DNA of 64,000 bases from Chitinophagaceae bacterium UBA2375 (GCA_002343985.1 DDTB01000032.1:101284-165283), one strand, 5' to 3'; counted from the stretch's first letter, positions 14,777 through 24,475 are shown. Program-made: numbers and translations. Notes: a model not told the origin generated them from the sequence alone.

Positions 14777-16252
14777 ATGAGTAAAGCAATTACAACAAGG
14801 GAAGCCGATTATTCGCAGTGGTATAACGACCTGGTGATCAGGGGGGGATTGGCGGATTATTCCGCTGTCCGGGGCTGTATGGTGATCAAGCCATACGGGT
14901 ATGCCCTTTGGGAAAACATGCGCGACCAACTGGATAAGATGTTCAAGGCCACAGGCCATGTGAACGCCTATTTCCCGCTTTTCATACCAAAAAGTTTTTT
15001 GAGCAAGGAAGCGGCGCATGTGGAGGGCTTTGCCAAGGAATGCGCTGTAGTGACGCATTACCGCCTGAAGAATGACCCGGATGGAAACGGCATTGTGGTT
15101 GATCCGGAGGCAAAGCTTGAGGAAGAATTGATTGTACGCCCAACTTCTGAAACAATCATCTGGAACACTTACCGCGACTGGATCCAATCCTACCGCGACC
15201 TCCCATTGCTGATCAACCAATGGGCCAATGTGGTTCGATGGGAGATGCGCACGCGTTTGTTCCTGCGCACCGCGGAGTTCCTTTGGCAGGAAGGCCATAC
15301 AGCGCATGCCAGCAAGGAAGAAGCGATTGAAGAAACCAAAAAAATGCTGGATGTGTATGCTGAGTTTGTGGAAAATTATATGGCGGTACCGGTGATCAAA
15401 GGTGTGAAAACGCCCAACGAACGGTTCGCGGGCGCTGAAGATACCTATTGTATCGAGGCTTTGATGCAGGACGGTAAAGCATTGCAGGCAGGTACTTCGC
15501 ATTTTCTCGGCCAGAATTTTGCGAAGGCTTTCGACGTAAAATTCCTGAATAAGGACAACAGCCAGGAATATGTATGGGCAACCAGCTGGGGTGTTTCTAC
15601 CCGTTTGATCGGGGCTTTGATCATGGCGCATAGTGATGACCAGGGACTGGTGCTGCCCCCACGCATCGCGCCGCTGCAGGTAGTTATTGTTCCCATCTAT
15701 AAGGGAGAAGACAGCAAGCCGGTGATTGATGAAAAAGCAAACGCCATCGTGCACGCATTACGCGCAAAAGGCGTATCAGTGAAATATGATCATCACGACA
15801 ACGCCAGGCCGGGATGGAAATTCGCGGAGTATGAATTGCAGGGTGTGCCCGTCAGGATCGCGCTTGGATTGAGGGATATTGAGCAGAACGTAGCGGAGAT
15901 AGCCCGCCGGGATACCCGCGAAAAGCAAACGGTATCACTGGAAGGCATAGACGCTTTTGTGGAAAAGTTGCTTGAGGATATCCAGGAGAACATGTACCAT
16001 AAGGCAAAAGGTTTCAGGGATAGCAACATCCGCGAAGCCAATAGCTGGAATGAGTTTGTTCAGTTGCTTGATGAAAAAGCCGGATTCGTGTCAGCGCATT
16101 GGGATGGCAGTGGTGAAACGGAAGAAAAAATTAAGGAGCTCACAAAAGCAACCATCCGTTGCATCCCTTTACACAATCCGCAGGAAGCCGGAAATTGCAT
16201 CCTCAGCGGAAAGCCCAGCTCGCAAAGGGTATTATTTGCCAGGGCATATTAA
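14777..16252 (+). CDS. proS: Prolyl-tRNA synthetase, short archaeal/eukaryote-like type
   Basis: A 491-residue class II aminoacyl-tRNA synthetase that charges tRNA-Pro. The length and N-terminus (READYSQWYNDLV) match the short form without the bacterial editing insertion. Motif 2 is RWEMRTRLFLRTAEF, followed by QEGHTAHA; motif 3 lies near GVSTRLIGALIMAHSDD. A C-terminal anticodon-binding domain and the short zinc-like tail region follow, with the usual C-terminal aromatic residue (RAY). It is probably monocistronic, with a terminator 29 bases downstream. Confidence 0.96.
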   Translation: MSKAITTREADYSQWYNDLVIRGGLADYSAVRGCMVIKPYGYALWENMRDQLDKMFKATGHVNAYFPLFIPKSFLSKEAAHVEGFAKECAVVTHYRLKNDPDGNGIVVDPEAKLEEELIVRPTSETIIWNTYRDWIQSYRDLPLLINQWANVVRWEMRTRLFLRTAEFLWQEGHTAHASKEEAIEETKKMLDVYAEFVENYMAVPVIKGVKTPNERFAGAEDTYCIEALMQDGKALQAGTSHFLGQNFAKAFDVKFLNKDNSQEYVWATSWGVSTRLIGALIMAHSDDQGLVLPPRIAPLQVVIVPIYKGEDSKPVIDEKANAIVHALRAKGVSVKYDHHDNARPGWKFAEYELQGVPVRIALGLRDIEQNVAEIARRDTREKQTVSLEGIDAFVEKLLEDIQENMYHKAKGFRDSNIREANSWNEFVQLLDEKAGFVSAHWDGSGETEEKIKELTKATIRCIPLHNPQEAGNCILSGKPSSQRVLFARAY

Positions 16253-16280
16253 GGTTAACAGATATTGATGAATTTTCAAC

Positions 16281-16305
16281 AGGCATTCCCCGGAATGCCT
16301 TTTTT
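16281..16305 (+). terminator. Intrinsic terminator after proS
   Basis: Stem AGGCATTCC / GGAATGCCT with a very tight CC loop, followed by TTTTT. Confidence 0.8.
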
Positions 16306-16356
16306 GTTGGTGATATGCAAATTATTTTGGATATTCCATGACCAAAATAAAACTGT

Positions 16357-16797
16357 ATGGAACAAAATCAATCAGACCACTTGTCAAACCTGGGGCTTGA
16401 ATTAGACGGCGAGTCCCGGCAATCCTTACATGACTCCGCAAAATGGACCCGGTTCTTGTCGATCCTTGTGTTCATTTTTGGAGCGATTATGCTCTTATTC
16501 GGGATTGTTGGGGGCGCCCGTATGCTCAGCGCCATCGAGGAATTATCTTCGGCTTATCGCAACATCTCAGGCTTAAGCGGCTTTATTCTTGTTTTTGTCA
16601 TCCTCGTTGTCGCCATTATGTTTACCGTGAATTATTTTTTATTCCGGTATGCCCAGAAAATGAAATCGGCACTGGCCACTGAAAACAGCCAGGATTTCCT
16701 GATAAGCCTCGGTTCCATGAAAACCTATTTTGTCATCACTACCGTACTATCGGGTTTGGCACTATTGCTGAATTTCATTGGATTATTTGCTAATTAA
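16357..16797 (+). CDS. Small DUF5362-like membrane protein
   Basis: A 146-residue protein with a polar N-terminus of about 30 residues, then transmembrane helices near 32-52, 72-95 and 122-142. The arrangement (LSILVFIFGAIMLLFG, a NYFLFRYAQKMKSAL cytosolic segment, a final hydrophobic helix) resembles the DUF5362 family of Bacteroidota. The function is unknown. It is followed 22 bases later by a protein of the same layout and then by a bestrophin, suggesting a small membrane operon. Confidence 0.65.
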   Translation: MEQNQSDHLSNLGLELDGESRQSLHDSAKWTRFLSILVFIFGAIMLLFGIVGGARMLSAIEELSSAYRNISGLSGFILVFVILVVAIMFTVNYFLFRYAQKMKSALATENSQDFLISLGSMKTYFVITTVLSGLALLLNFIGLFAN

Positions 16798-16819
16798 TTT
16801 GAATACCAAATAAAATATT

Positions 16820-17245
16820 ATGTCAACTGATCAATTGTCAAAAGACTTATTCACCCTGAATATGAACCATGAAGCGCAGAACAGTTTCCAGGGTTTATTT
16901 CAATGGGTATATTACAGCGCGGTCATTGGATTTGCATCCATAGGCGTGAGTGTATTAACCATCATCCTCAATTTCGGGAATGGTACGTATGAGCAACCGT
17001 CCGGGGGATCAAGCCTGGTGGGTGCCCTGTTCGGGCTTGCCATATCCATATTTTTAAACCTGACACTCTGGGGTGCGTCTACCCGTATCCGTAAGGCTTT
17101 GCTGCATTCGGAGCAGTCAACATTTAATGAAGGCTTATCGAAGTTCACATTATACTTCAGGGTGATTGGCATCCTGGCCATTGTGGTGCTTGTTATCCTT
17201 GTGTTGGCCCTTATCGTTGGCATCATCGCGGGCGTCAGCCGGTAA
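16820..17245 (+). CDS. Second DUF5362-like membrane protein (paralogue of its neighbour)
   Basis: A 141-residue protein with a polar N-terminus and helices near 27-47, 60-80 and 110-138. The helix spacing and the basic middle loop (ASTRIRKALLHSEQ) correspond to FRYAQKMKSALATE in the upstream protein, so the two look like a tandem duplication that has diverged. The function is unknown. The bestrophin gene starts 59 bases later on the same strand. Confidence 0.6.
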   Translation: MSTDQLSKDLFTLNMNHEAQNSFQGLFQWVYYSAVIGFASIGVSVLTIILNFGNGTYEQPSGGSSLVGALFGLAISIFLNLTLWGASTRIRKALLHSEQSTFNEGLSKFTLYFRVIGILAIVVLVILVLALIVGIIAGVSR

Positions 17246-17304
17246 GACGATTTTATTGACGTATGTTTGCGGCTCCAAAAAGGGGCCAGGGCATTGCATG
17301 TACT

Positions 17305-18198
17305 ATGATTTTTTATAATCCCAAAGACTGGTTTGTCGCAATTTTCCGTTTTCACAAAGCGGATACGTTTCGTGCATTGTTTCCTTTGCTGGTTTTCATG
17401 GGATTGTATTCATGGGGTATTGTATACCTGGAAATACAGTACCTGAAGCTTTCAGAAAACAACCATGCGAAGAATATAACGGTCATGCATACCCTGTTGG
17501 GTTTTGCCATTTCGATGTTGCTGGTTTTTCGCACCAATACCGCGTACGACAGGTGGTGGGAGGGCCGTAAGTTATGGGGTTCCCTGGTTAACAACAGCAG
17601 GAACCTGGCGATAAAATTGCAGGTTATGTTGCCGGAAGATGACCCGGCATCCAGGCAGTTTTTCAAGCAACTCATACCTCTGTATGCCCTCGCGCTCAAA
17701 CGGCATTTGTTGAAGGAGAGTACACGCTTGCAACTGGATGAGCTTCCACACCCGGAATTGCCTGATATCAACAGCACAACGCACCTGCCAAACGATATCG
17801 CTTTGAGCATGATCTCAAAAGTGAACCGCCTCTATAAAGAAGGGAAACTGACGGGCGACCAATTGATTGTACTCAACAGCGAACTGCAATCGTTTACGGA
17901 TATATGCGGGGCCTGCGAGCGTATTAAGAATACGCCCATACCATACAGTTACAGCGCGTTTATTAAGAAGTTTATTTTTATTTATGTACTCACGCTCCCT
18001 TTTGGTTTCGCGTTTAACCTTGGGTATTACAGCATACCGGTGACTACTTTTATTTTCTATGTACTGGCCAGTTTGGAATTGATCGCGGAGGAAATTGAAG
18101 ATCCGTTCGGGCAGGACAGCAACGATCTGCCCATGCAAAGGATGGCGGAAGCCATTGGTGGAAATATTAGGGATATTTTAGGTAAGCCGTTGCGCTGA
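17305..18198 (+). CDS. Bestrophin-family anion channel-like protein
   Basis: A 297-residue inner-membrane protein of the bestrophin (formerly UPF0187/RFP-TM) family. Diagnostic segments are RTNTAYDRWWEGRKLWG after the second helix and EEIEDPFGQDSNDLPM near the C-terminus. Bacterial bestrophins form pentameric channels that conduct monovalent ions. The ATG at 17305 is chosen because family members start MIFYNPKDW; a longer reading from 17263 adds unrelated residues. It ends two bases from the convergent RDD gene. Confidence 0.92.
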   Translation: MIFYNPKDWFVAIFRFHKADTFRALFPLLVFMGLYSWGIVYLEIQYLKLSENNHAKNITVMHTLLGFAISMLLVFRTNTAYDRWWEGRKLWGSLVNNSRNLAIKLQVMLPEDDPASRQFFKQLIPLYALALKRHLLKESTRLQLDELPHPELPDINSTTHLPNDIALSMISKVNRLYKEGKLTGDQLIVLNSELQSFTDICGACERIKNTPIPYSYSAFIKKFIFIYVLTLPFGFAFNLGYYSIPVTTFIFYVLASLELIAEEIEDPFGQDSNDLPMQRMAEAIGGNIRDILGKPLR

Positions 18199-18200
18199 GA

Positions 18201-18986
18201 TTATTCTTTAGTAGCCAGGTAATTGTAATCTGTCAGCAACTTCTCCAGGAATTCGGTGCCCGACATGTTTGACCTGATTGATAATACTTCTTTCACTTTC
18301 CATTCTACCCGGTGGCACATTTCCGTATTGCCCGTTTTTTGGGCTTGGGTCAATACGGATTTTATGGTATTGATATCGCCGTCGCTCAGTCGCATCACTT
18401 CCGGGAACGCGGGTTTGTAGTTTTCCTCATTGAGTTCCATGAAAACAGTATCATCCACACTCATGGCCGATTTGCTGTTCACCACCACCGTGCCCGCGGC
18501 CAGGTCGCCGAGGCGCTGGCTTTTATGGCTGACTGCTATCGGGATCACTACGCCAATACCTAATATGGCAGTAATGATGAGGTACGCGATGATCATGCTT
18601 TCATCGCCTACGATATATCCAAACAGGAAGGGCCATTCAAATAATTTGGTGATCCAGCGGATCAGGTATTGCCCCAGGGTGGGCTCGCCACCGTCCATGC
18701 TGATGACGCGGATCGACATGATCTTTTTTCCAATCGTTTGCCCGTTCATCCACAACTCCATCAGCAGGGAATAGAGGAACATGGGCATCGACACCACCAG
18801 TATGTCGAACCCGATATAGTCCCTTAGGCTGATACCCAGGCCTTCATATAACACAAATTTCATGGTGTACAGGTACAATACCAGTACGCCAAGGTCGATA
18901 GCGTAAGCCAGGAGCCTTTTATGAAAAGCAGCGACCTCGAATTCAAGGTCGATATGCAGGGCCGTTGAGATTCTGATTACCGACAT
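18201..18986 (-). CDS. RDD family membrane protein
   Basis: A 261-residue protein whose N-terminal 150 residues form the RDD domain: conserved Arg/Asp in RLLAYAIDLGVL, a second Asp-bearing helix, and the GQTIGKKIMSIRVI motif after the second transmembrane segment. The C-terminal 100 residues are soluble and helical. RDD proteins have been linked to ion transport and envelope stress, but the role of this one is unknown. It is transcribed away from the SpoIIM gene, with start codons 67 bases apart; this pair, with the downstream MoxR/DUF58 genes, recurs in Bacteroidota. Confidence 0.85.
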   Translation of the reverse strand: MSVIRISTALHIDLEFEVAAFHKRLLAYAIDLGVLVLYLYTMKFVLYEGLGISLRDYIGFDILVVSMPMFLYSLLMELWMNGQTIGKKIMSIRVISMDGGEPTLGQYLIRWITKLFEWPFLFGYIVGDESMIIAYLIITAILGIGVVIPIAVSHKSQRLGDLAAGTVVVNSKSAMSVDDTVFMELNEENYKPAFPEVMRLSDGDINTIKSVLTQAQKTGNTEMCHRVEWKVKEVLSIRSNMSGTEFLEKLLTDYNYLATKE

Positions 18987-19053
18987 GCTACAGGCAATTT
19001 AGGATATTCGGGGAAACGATTTTTTTTATTCTGAAAAAAATGCCGCAAATTGT

Positions 19054-20106
19054 ATGGCATTACTGTTCAAAATTGATAGGACATTGAGAGAAGCCTTGTT
19101 CATTAAACGAAATGCTGAAAAGTGGAAAACATACCAGCATGAACCCGCCCGGAACCCGGATGAACAGGCCGAACGTTTCATGACCCTGATTGATGACCTT
19201 TCTTACGCGAAAACATTTTACCCCAAAAGCAAGGTTACCCGTTGGATCAACAGCATCGCGGCTTCCATTTACCAGGGCATTTACAGCAACAGGAAAGAAA
19301 AGTACAGCAGGATATTTCAGTTCTGGAAATATGAACTGCCCCTTTTATTCCGGAAATACCACCGCATTTTTTTATTTACCACGGTCGCCTTTTGCCTCTT
19401 CGTAACGGTTGGGGTTTTTTCTTCGATACACAACCCCGAGTTTGTCAGGGGCGTGCTGGGTGACGGGTATGTTGATATGACGGAAGAGAATATTGCCAAT
19501 GGCGACCCTTTTGGCGTGTACAAAGACAATAGCCCGTTCAACATGTTTATCCGTATCGCGGTGAATAATATCAGGGTGTCTTTTCTCACGTTCATGGGCG
19601 GTTTCAGTTTTGGTTTTTTTACCATTTACCTGATGTGGAGCAACGGCATCATGCTCGGTTGTTTTGAGTACCTGTTTTTTTCACAGGGACTGGGGATGCA
19701 ATCTGTTTTAGTGATCTGGATACATGGTACCATCGAAATCGGGTCCATCATCATCGCTGGAGCGGCAGGTTTCATCCTTGCCAATGGCATCCTGTTCCCG
19801 GGAACTTATAGCCGGATGGCATCGTTCAGGAGGGGCGCTAAAGATGCCGTAAAAGTGCTGATTTGCCTGATCCCTTTTTTTATCACCGCGGCATTCCTGG
19901 AAAGTTATATCACGCACCTGATGAGCCAAACCTATGACAAGGCCGACAATACCGGGCTTCCCGTTTGGGCCAGCATCCTCATCCTGGCATCATCCCTTTG
20001 GCTGATGGTTTGGTATTTTGTAATCTGGCCGCTGAAACTCAGTAAAAGGGGAAAAGTGCAAATGAATGATGGCATCATTGCCAGGTTAAACCAGCCACAT
20101 GCGTAG
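19054..20106 (+). CDS. Stage II sporulation protein M (SpoIIM) family membrane protein
   Basis: A 350-residue polytopic membrane protein. A soluble N-terminus of about 100 residues precedes five or six helices, including the family-typical NNIRVSFLTFMGGFSFG and HGTIEIGSIIIAGAAGF segments. The name comes from Bacillus sporulation; this lineage does not sporulate, so the role must be another envelope function. It opens a five-gene operon: SpoIIM, DUF4129, DUF4350, MoxR, DUF58. Its end overlaps the DUF4129 gene by eight bases. Confidence 0.88.
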   Translation: MALLFKIDRTLREALFIKRNAEKWKTYQHEPARNPDEQAERFMTLIDDLSYAKTFYPKSKVTRWINSIAASIYQGIYSNRKEKYSRIFQFWKYELPLLFRKYHRIFLFTTVAFCLFVTVGVFSSIHNPEFVRGVLGDGYVDMTEENIANGDPFGVYKDNSPFNMFIRIAVNNIRVSFLTFMGGFSFGFFTIYLMWSNGIMLGCFEYLFFSQGLGMQSVLVIWIHGTIEIGSIIIAGAAGFILANGILFPGTYSRMASFRRGAKDAVKVLICLIPFFITAAFLESYITHLMSQTYDKADNTGLPVWASILILASSLWLMVWYFVIWPLKLSKRGKVQMNDGIIARLNQPHA

Positions 20107-20911
20107 TTTATTCCTTACCGTTAGTTTCATATTCCTGTTGGTCTGCCATACGGATGCGCAACAGCCTTCCGATGAAAGCGGTTATGTGGCAGATACGTCA
20201 GAAGTTTTGTTGGTGGATACTGAACAACAGGACCAGGAAGATGGAAAGGAAGAGGAGCCAGACATATTGAGTGATACCAGCATAACCCTTCGCCCGATAC
20301 ATATTGGGAAGGACACCCTGGGGCGATGGAGGAAGGAAAAAGGGTTTGCGTATATGGCTATATTAGACAGTTTGTTGCGCCGTCAACGAGATACGGTAGA
20401 AATGCCCCGTGATATCCCTTCAGGAAGCGCTACGGGATCATGGTTCACAAACCTTATTGAAACCGGAATCTTCAAGGCTTTTTTGTGGATGTGCGCGTTG
20501 GGTTTTGTAGGGTTTATTGTTTACCGTTTGCTGATCAGCCGGGGAATATTTGTGAGGCCGGGCATGGAAGCGGCAGTAAGGGAAGAGTTGCCGGAAGAGG
20601 AACTGAAGGAAGAATCAGATTACGGAAGGCTGGCAGAAGCGTTTGCGCGTAAGGGTGAGTACAGGGAAGCGGTAAGGTGTTTGTTCCTTCGTACCCTTCG
20701 CCAGTTGTCTGATAAAGGATACATCCAATGGGCGCCGGATAAAACCAATTCAGCTTATGTGCAGGAGATACAACCCGGGCAAAAACAGGATTTCTCTTCG
20801 CTGGTTTTGATGTTCGAATACACGTGGTACGGGCACCTCAATCTCAACGAAGAACAATACAGGGGCATATCAGATAAGTTCAACCGTTTTATGAATGGAA
20901 ACCATGCGTAA
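20099..20911 (+). CDS. DUF4129 domain-containing membrane protein
   Basis: A 270-residue protein: signal peptide (about 1-20, ending TDAQ), an acidic periplasmic stretch rich in Asp, Glu and Gln, one transmembrane helix near 122-145, then a cytosolic DUF4129 domain with DYGRLAEAFARKGEYREAVRCLF and the FEYTWYGHLNLNEEQY ending. In transglutaminase-type operons this domain accompanies MoxR/DUF58 proteins. It overlaps the SpoIIM gene by eight bases and its stop is directly followed by the next ATG, so all are translationally coupled. Confidence 0.82.
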   Translation: MRSLFLTVSFIFLLVCHTDAQQPSDESGYVADTSEVLLVDTEQQDQEDGKEEEPDILSDTSITLRPIHIGKDTLGRWRKEKGFAYMAILDSLLRRQRDTVEMPRDIPSGSATGSWFTNLIETGIFKAFLWMCALGFVGFIVYRLLISRGIFVRPGMEAAVREELPEEELKEESDYGRLAEAFARKGEYREAVRCLFLRTLRQLSDKGYIQWAPDKTNSAYVQEIQPGQKQDFSSLVLMFEYTWYGHLNLNEEQYRGISDKFNRFMNGNHA

Positions 20912-22120
20912 ATGAGGAATCCCGTCGTTATAGTCATTTTGGCATTTTGGCTCTTAATGTTGCAGGCTTGCGGCAACCAATCCGGTATGCCCGACCTGCG
21001 GGAAACATACAGGTACAACGATGCCCGGCCTTTTGGTGCAGAAATCGCATACCGCCTGGTGGAACATGTATTTAGCGAAGCCGATTTTGAAAAAAGCAGG
21101 AAGCCTTTTTTGTCAACATGGAACAACCAGTTGAGGGACAGTGGCACGGCGTATATCAGCATCTGCAGGCGTTTTTTGGTGGAAGAGTACGATGCTAAGG
21201 CGATCCTCGATTATGTATATAACGGCAATACGTTCTTTTTGTCGAGCAGCCAGATCGATACGGTTTTCCTGAACAGCATTTATTGTGAAGTTACGCGCAA
21301 CCCTATAATGGATATTCCCATGGAAACCAACCTGCACCAGGCCCATGTGCGCCTCGTGCCCGCGCTGGAACCCGTTCGTGATTCATTTGGTTACTACTAT
21401 ACAGGTTTCTCCTCTTATTTTTCGGATATCAATGACCGTTATGCGCGCATACTCGGCTTTAACGAAAATGGGAAGCCCAATTGCATTGTATTTTTCTGGG
21501 GGCATGGCAAACTGATTTTACATACTGAGCCAAGGGCTTTCAGTAATTATTTTTTATTATCGGACGATAATTACCATTATTGGCTGACACTCCTGCAAAC
21601 CATAGAGGAAGGTACAAGCCAGGTGGTGTGGGATACCTATTACCAAACCAAAAATCAAAAACGGAATCCCGGTTCTTTCTCTACATTCAGTGAAATTTTC
21701 AGGTACCCGGCATTGGCCGCCGCTTTCTGGCTGGCTGTTGCCTCACTGCTCCTGTATATTTTATTTGGCGGTAAACGCAGGCAACGCATCCTGAGGGAAA
21801 GGCCACCGGTGGCCAACAGTTCCATCGCTTTTACGGAAACGATCGCCAGGTTATATCTCCAGAAGAAAGACAACAAAAGCATTGCGGATAAGATGATCAC
21901 ATATTTTAACGAATTTGTGCGCAGTCATTATTATTTGCAGGTTGCCACGGGCACCGAAGAATTTAGGATTGCACTAAGCCGTAAAAGTGGTGTGCCGCTG
22001 GAGCAGGTGAATTTATTGTATGGCAGCATCCGTTTGACCGGCATGGAAGAAGAAGTTACGGATGAGCAACTGCTTGAATTAAATGAACGCATTCAACAAT
22101 TTTATAAAAACAGGAAATAA
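20912..22120 (+). CDS. DUF4350 domain-containing membrane protein
   Basis: A 402-residue protein. The N-terminus is hydrophobic with a lipobox-like LLMLQAC (Cys near residue 20). About 240 periplasmic residues follow, containing the DUF4350 region (PFGAEIAYRL, then NTFFLSSSQID and WGHGKLILHTEPRAFSN), then a transmembrane helix near 267-290 and a cytosolic helical tail with FTETIARLYLQKKDN. The periplasmic part resembles the glutamine-amidotransferase-like fold seen in this family. It sits between DUF4129 and MoxR and overlaps MoxR by one base (TAATG). Confidence 0.8.
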   Translation: MRNPVVIVILAFWLLMLQACGNQSGMPDLRETYRYNDARPFGAEIAYRLVEHVFSEADFEKSRKPFLSTWNNQLRDSGTAYISICRRFLVEEYDAKAILDYVYNGNTFFLSSSQIDTVFLNSIYCEVTRNPIMDIPMETNLHQAHVRLVPALEPVRDSFGYYYTGFSSYFSDINDRYARILGFNENGKPNCIVFFWGHGKLILHTEPRAFSNYFLLSDDNYHYWLTLLQTIEEGTSQVVWDTYYQTKNQKRNPGSFSTFSEIFRYPALAAAFWLAVASLLLYILFGGKRRQRILRERPPVANSSIAFTETIARLYLQKKDNKSIADKMITYFNEFVRSHYYLQVATGTEEFRIALSRKSGVPLEQVNLLYGSIRLTGMEEEVTDEQLLELNERIQQFYKNRK

Positions 22121-23097
22121 TGAGTGAACAGTTTTTTGAGCAGAAACAGGAAATCATTGCATTGAACGATGCGCTCAACCGCATCCGAGCAGAAATCGGA
22201 AAGGTCATCATCGGCCAGCATCAAATGGTTGACCTGATGCTGACGGGGCTTTTATGCGATGGCCATATCCTGGTGGAAGGTGTTCCCGGGGTGGCTAAAA
22301 CCCTTGCGGCAAAATTGGTGGCGCGTGTCATTGACGTCCGCTTTGCCAGGCTTCAGTTCACGCCCGATATGATGCCCAGTGATGTCATAGGAACGTCTGT
22401 GTTCAATCCCGGGCAGAGCAGTTTCGTGTTCAAGCCCGGGCCTGTGTTCAGCAATATTGTACTCATCGATGAAATCAACCGGGCCCCGGCTAAAACGCAG
22501 GCGGCCTTGTTTGAAGTGATGGAAGAAAGGCAGGTGACCGTTGATGGGTACACGCATAAAATGGAGTTCCCTTTTATTGTGCTGGCTACCCAAAACCCAA
22601 TTGAGCAGGAAGGTACATACCGTTTGCCCGAAGCGCAGCTCGACCGTTTCCTGTTTAAAATTGAAGTAGGTTACCCGGCCTTACAGGAAGAGGTTGATAT
22701 CCTTACCAGGCATCAGCATAAATCGCAGGATGATTTACTCAGCGATGTGCAGCATGTGTTAAGCCCCGATGCCATCAGGTATTACAGGCAGATTGTTCAG
22801 CAGGTATCCATTGAGCCAAAACTTATTGAATTCATCGCGGCCATTGTGCATGAAACCAGGAATAACCCTTCATTGTTCCTGGGCGCTTCCCCAAGGGCAT
22901 CACTGGCATTGCTGAAAGCGTCAAAAGCCACGGCTGCACTGAGGGGGCGCGATTTTGTAATACCCGAAGATATTGTTGATATGGCCCCGCATGTATTGAG
23001 GCACCGCATCATCCTCACGCCTGAAAAAGAAATGGAAGGGCTGACAGCAGATGCGCAGATTGAACTGATCATCAAATCGGTGGAGGTACCCCGATAA
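22120..23097 (+). CDS. MoxR family AAA+ ATPase
   Basis: A 325-residue AAA+ ATPase of the MoxR subfamily. Walker A is GVPGVAKT, Walker B is IVLIDEINRAPAKTQ, sensor 1 is in VLATQNPIEQEGTY, and the arginine-rich LPEAQLDRFLFK follows; the C-terminal lid has ASPRASLALLKASKA. MoxR ATPases act as chaperones for von Willebrand A-type partners; the partner here is the adjacent DUF58 protein. Cytosolic. Confidence 0.95.
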   Translation: MSEQFFEQKQEIIALNDALNRIRAEIGKVIIGQHQMVDLMLTGLLCDGHILVEGVPGVAKTLAAKLVARVIDVRFARLQFTPDMMPSDVIGTSVFNPGQSSFVFKPGPVFSNIVLIDEINRAPAKTQAALFEVMEERQVTVDGYTHKMEFPFIVLATQNPIEQEGTYRLPEAQLDRFLFKIEVGYPALQEEVDILTRHQHKSQDDLLSDVQHVLSPDAIRYYRQIVQQVSIEPKLIEFIAAIVHETRNNPSLFLGASPRASLALLKASKATAALRGRDFVIPEDIVDMAPHVLRHRIILTPEKEMEGLTADAQIELIIKSVEVPR

Positions 23098-23114
23098 TCT
23101 AAACCAAACCGGCT

Positions 23115-24458
23115 TTGAATTTTATCCAGCGATATATCGGCGATTTATATATGACCCGCAGAATGTATATAGTGTCGGGTTCATTTGTATGCCTGTATAT
23201 ATTGGCTTTTCTATTCCCTGTGCTCTTGCCTGTAGTTAATTTATTATTCCTCATTTTCCTCGCTGTATGCCTGGCGGATTACATCAATCTTTTTTTTATT
23301 TGCCGCCAGCCTGCCGTGCGCAGGTTAATCAGCGACCGCCTCAGCAATGGCGATGAAAACAGGGTTTCGATAATTCTGCAAAACAGGATGAAACAAACCA
23401 TGTTCGCGGAGCTGATTGATGAATTGCCGGAGCAAATGCAGGAAAGGAATTTCCTGATCAGGCGAAAACTCGCGCCACTGGAAAAAACAAACGTCACATA
23501 CATGTTAAGGCCCACGGAGCGCGGTGTGTATGAGTTTGGCAGGATACTGCTCTACCTGCAATCCATAGTCGGCCTTTTATCGCGCAGGTTCAGCATTTCG
23601 GCCGCCAGGGACGTGGCCGTGTATCCTTCGTTTATGCATTTCCGCCAGTACCAACTGGTTGCCCAGGCCGCGCAGTTGAATGAAGCGGGGGCAAAGCGGA
23701 TCCGAAAAATCGGGCAAAGTATGGAGTTCGAGCAGATCAAGGAATATGTACCGGGTGATGATATACGCACGATCAACTGGAAAGCCACGGCAAGAAAAGG
23801 AGGGTTGATGGTAAATAGTTTTGTCGAAGAAAAATCGCAACAGGTGTATTGTATCCTGGATAAGGGCCGTTTGATGAAAATGCCATTCCAGGGAATGACC
23901 CTTCTCGACCATGCGATCAACAGTACGCTGGTTATGGCCGATATATGCCTGCATAAGCAAGACAGGGTGGGGTTAATGACATTCGGTGATAAAATGGGTT
24001 CGCTCGTGGCTGCTGACCGTAAACCTTTGCAGCGTGATAAAATCATGCAGGTTTTATATAAACAGCAGACAGGGTTCCTGGAATCGGATTTTGACATGCT
24101 GTATATGCAGGTGCGGAATAAAATCAAACAGCGGAGCCTGCTGATCCTGTACACGAATATAGAAACCCTGAACGGGTTAAAACGGCGCCTGCCTTACCTG
24201 CGTTCCATCGCCAGGTACCACTTGTTACTGGTGGTGTTTTTTGAAAATTCCGAGTTGTCTAAACTGTCTCAGGCTAATGCCGAAAACCTGGAAGATGTTT
24301 ATATTAAAACCATCGCGGAGAAGTTTTTATTTGAAAAGAAACTGATCGTCCGGGAATTGCAGAAATACGGAATCCTCTCGCTCCTGACAAGGCCGGAAAA
24401 CCTTACCGTTCAAACCGTCAACAAATACCTGGAGTTAAAAAACAAGCAGGCGCTCTGA
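23115..24458 (+). CDS. DUF58 domain-containing protein (vWA-like MoxR partner)
   Basis: A 447-residue protein. Two adjacent transmembrane helices lie near residues 18-60, followed by a beta-rich region and the DUF58 signature PGDDIRTINWKATARKGGLMVNSF around residues 214-240. A von Willebrand A-like domain follows, in which the metal site reads ILDKGRLM instead of the canonical DxSxS. A TTG at 23115 is chosen because the family N-terminus (RYIGDLYMTRRM-like) begins there; an ATG at 23151 is the alternative. It ends the SpoIIM operon and is the probable client of MoxR. Confidence 0.85.
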   Translation: MNFIQRYIGDLYMTRRMYIVSGSFVCLYILAFLFPVLLPVVNLLFLIFLAVCLADYINLFFICRQPAVRRLISDRLSNGDENRVSIILQNRMKQTMFAELIDELPEQMQERNFLIRRKLAPLEKTNVTYMLRPTERGVYEFGRILLYLQSIVGLLSRRFSISAARDVAVYPSFMHFRQYQLVAQAAQLNEAGAKRIRKIGQSMEFEQIKEYVPGDDIRTINWKATARKGGLMVNSFVEEKSQQVYCILDKGRLMKMPFQGMTLLDHAINSTLVMADICLHKQDRVGLMTFGDKMGSLVAADRKPLQRDKIMQVLYKQQTGFLESDFDMLYMQVRNKIKQRSLLILYTNIETLNGLKRRLPYLRSIARYHLLLVVFFENSELSKLSQANAENLEDVYIKTIAEKFLFEKKLIVRELQKYGILSLLTRPENLTVQTVNKYLELKNKQAL

Positions 24459-24475
24459 TCCTGCTTTGTTCGTGT

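Noticed and set aside
14723..15754. 343-codon antisense open frame opposite proS
   Set aside because: It lies fully opposite conserved synthetase motifs and has no homology or promoter.
19054..20106. Sporulation gene
   Set aside because: SpoIIM-family proteins occur in non-sporulating Bacteroidota next to MoxR/DUF58; no other sporulation genes are present.
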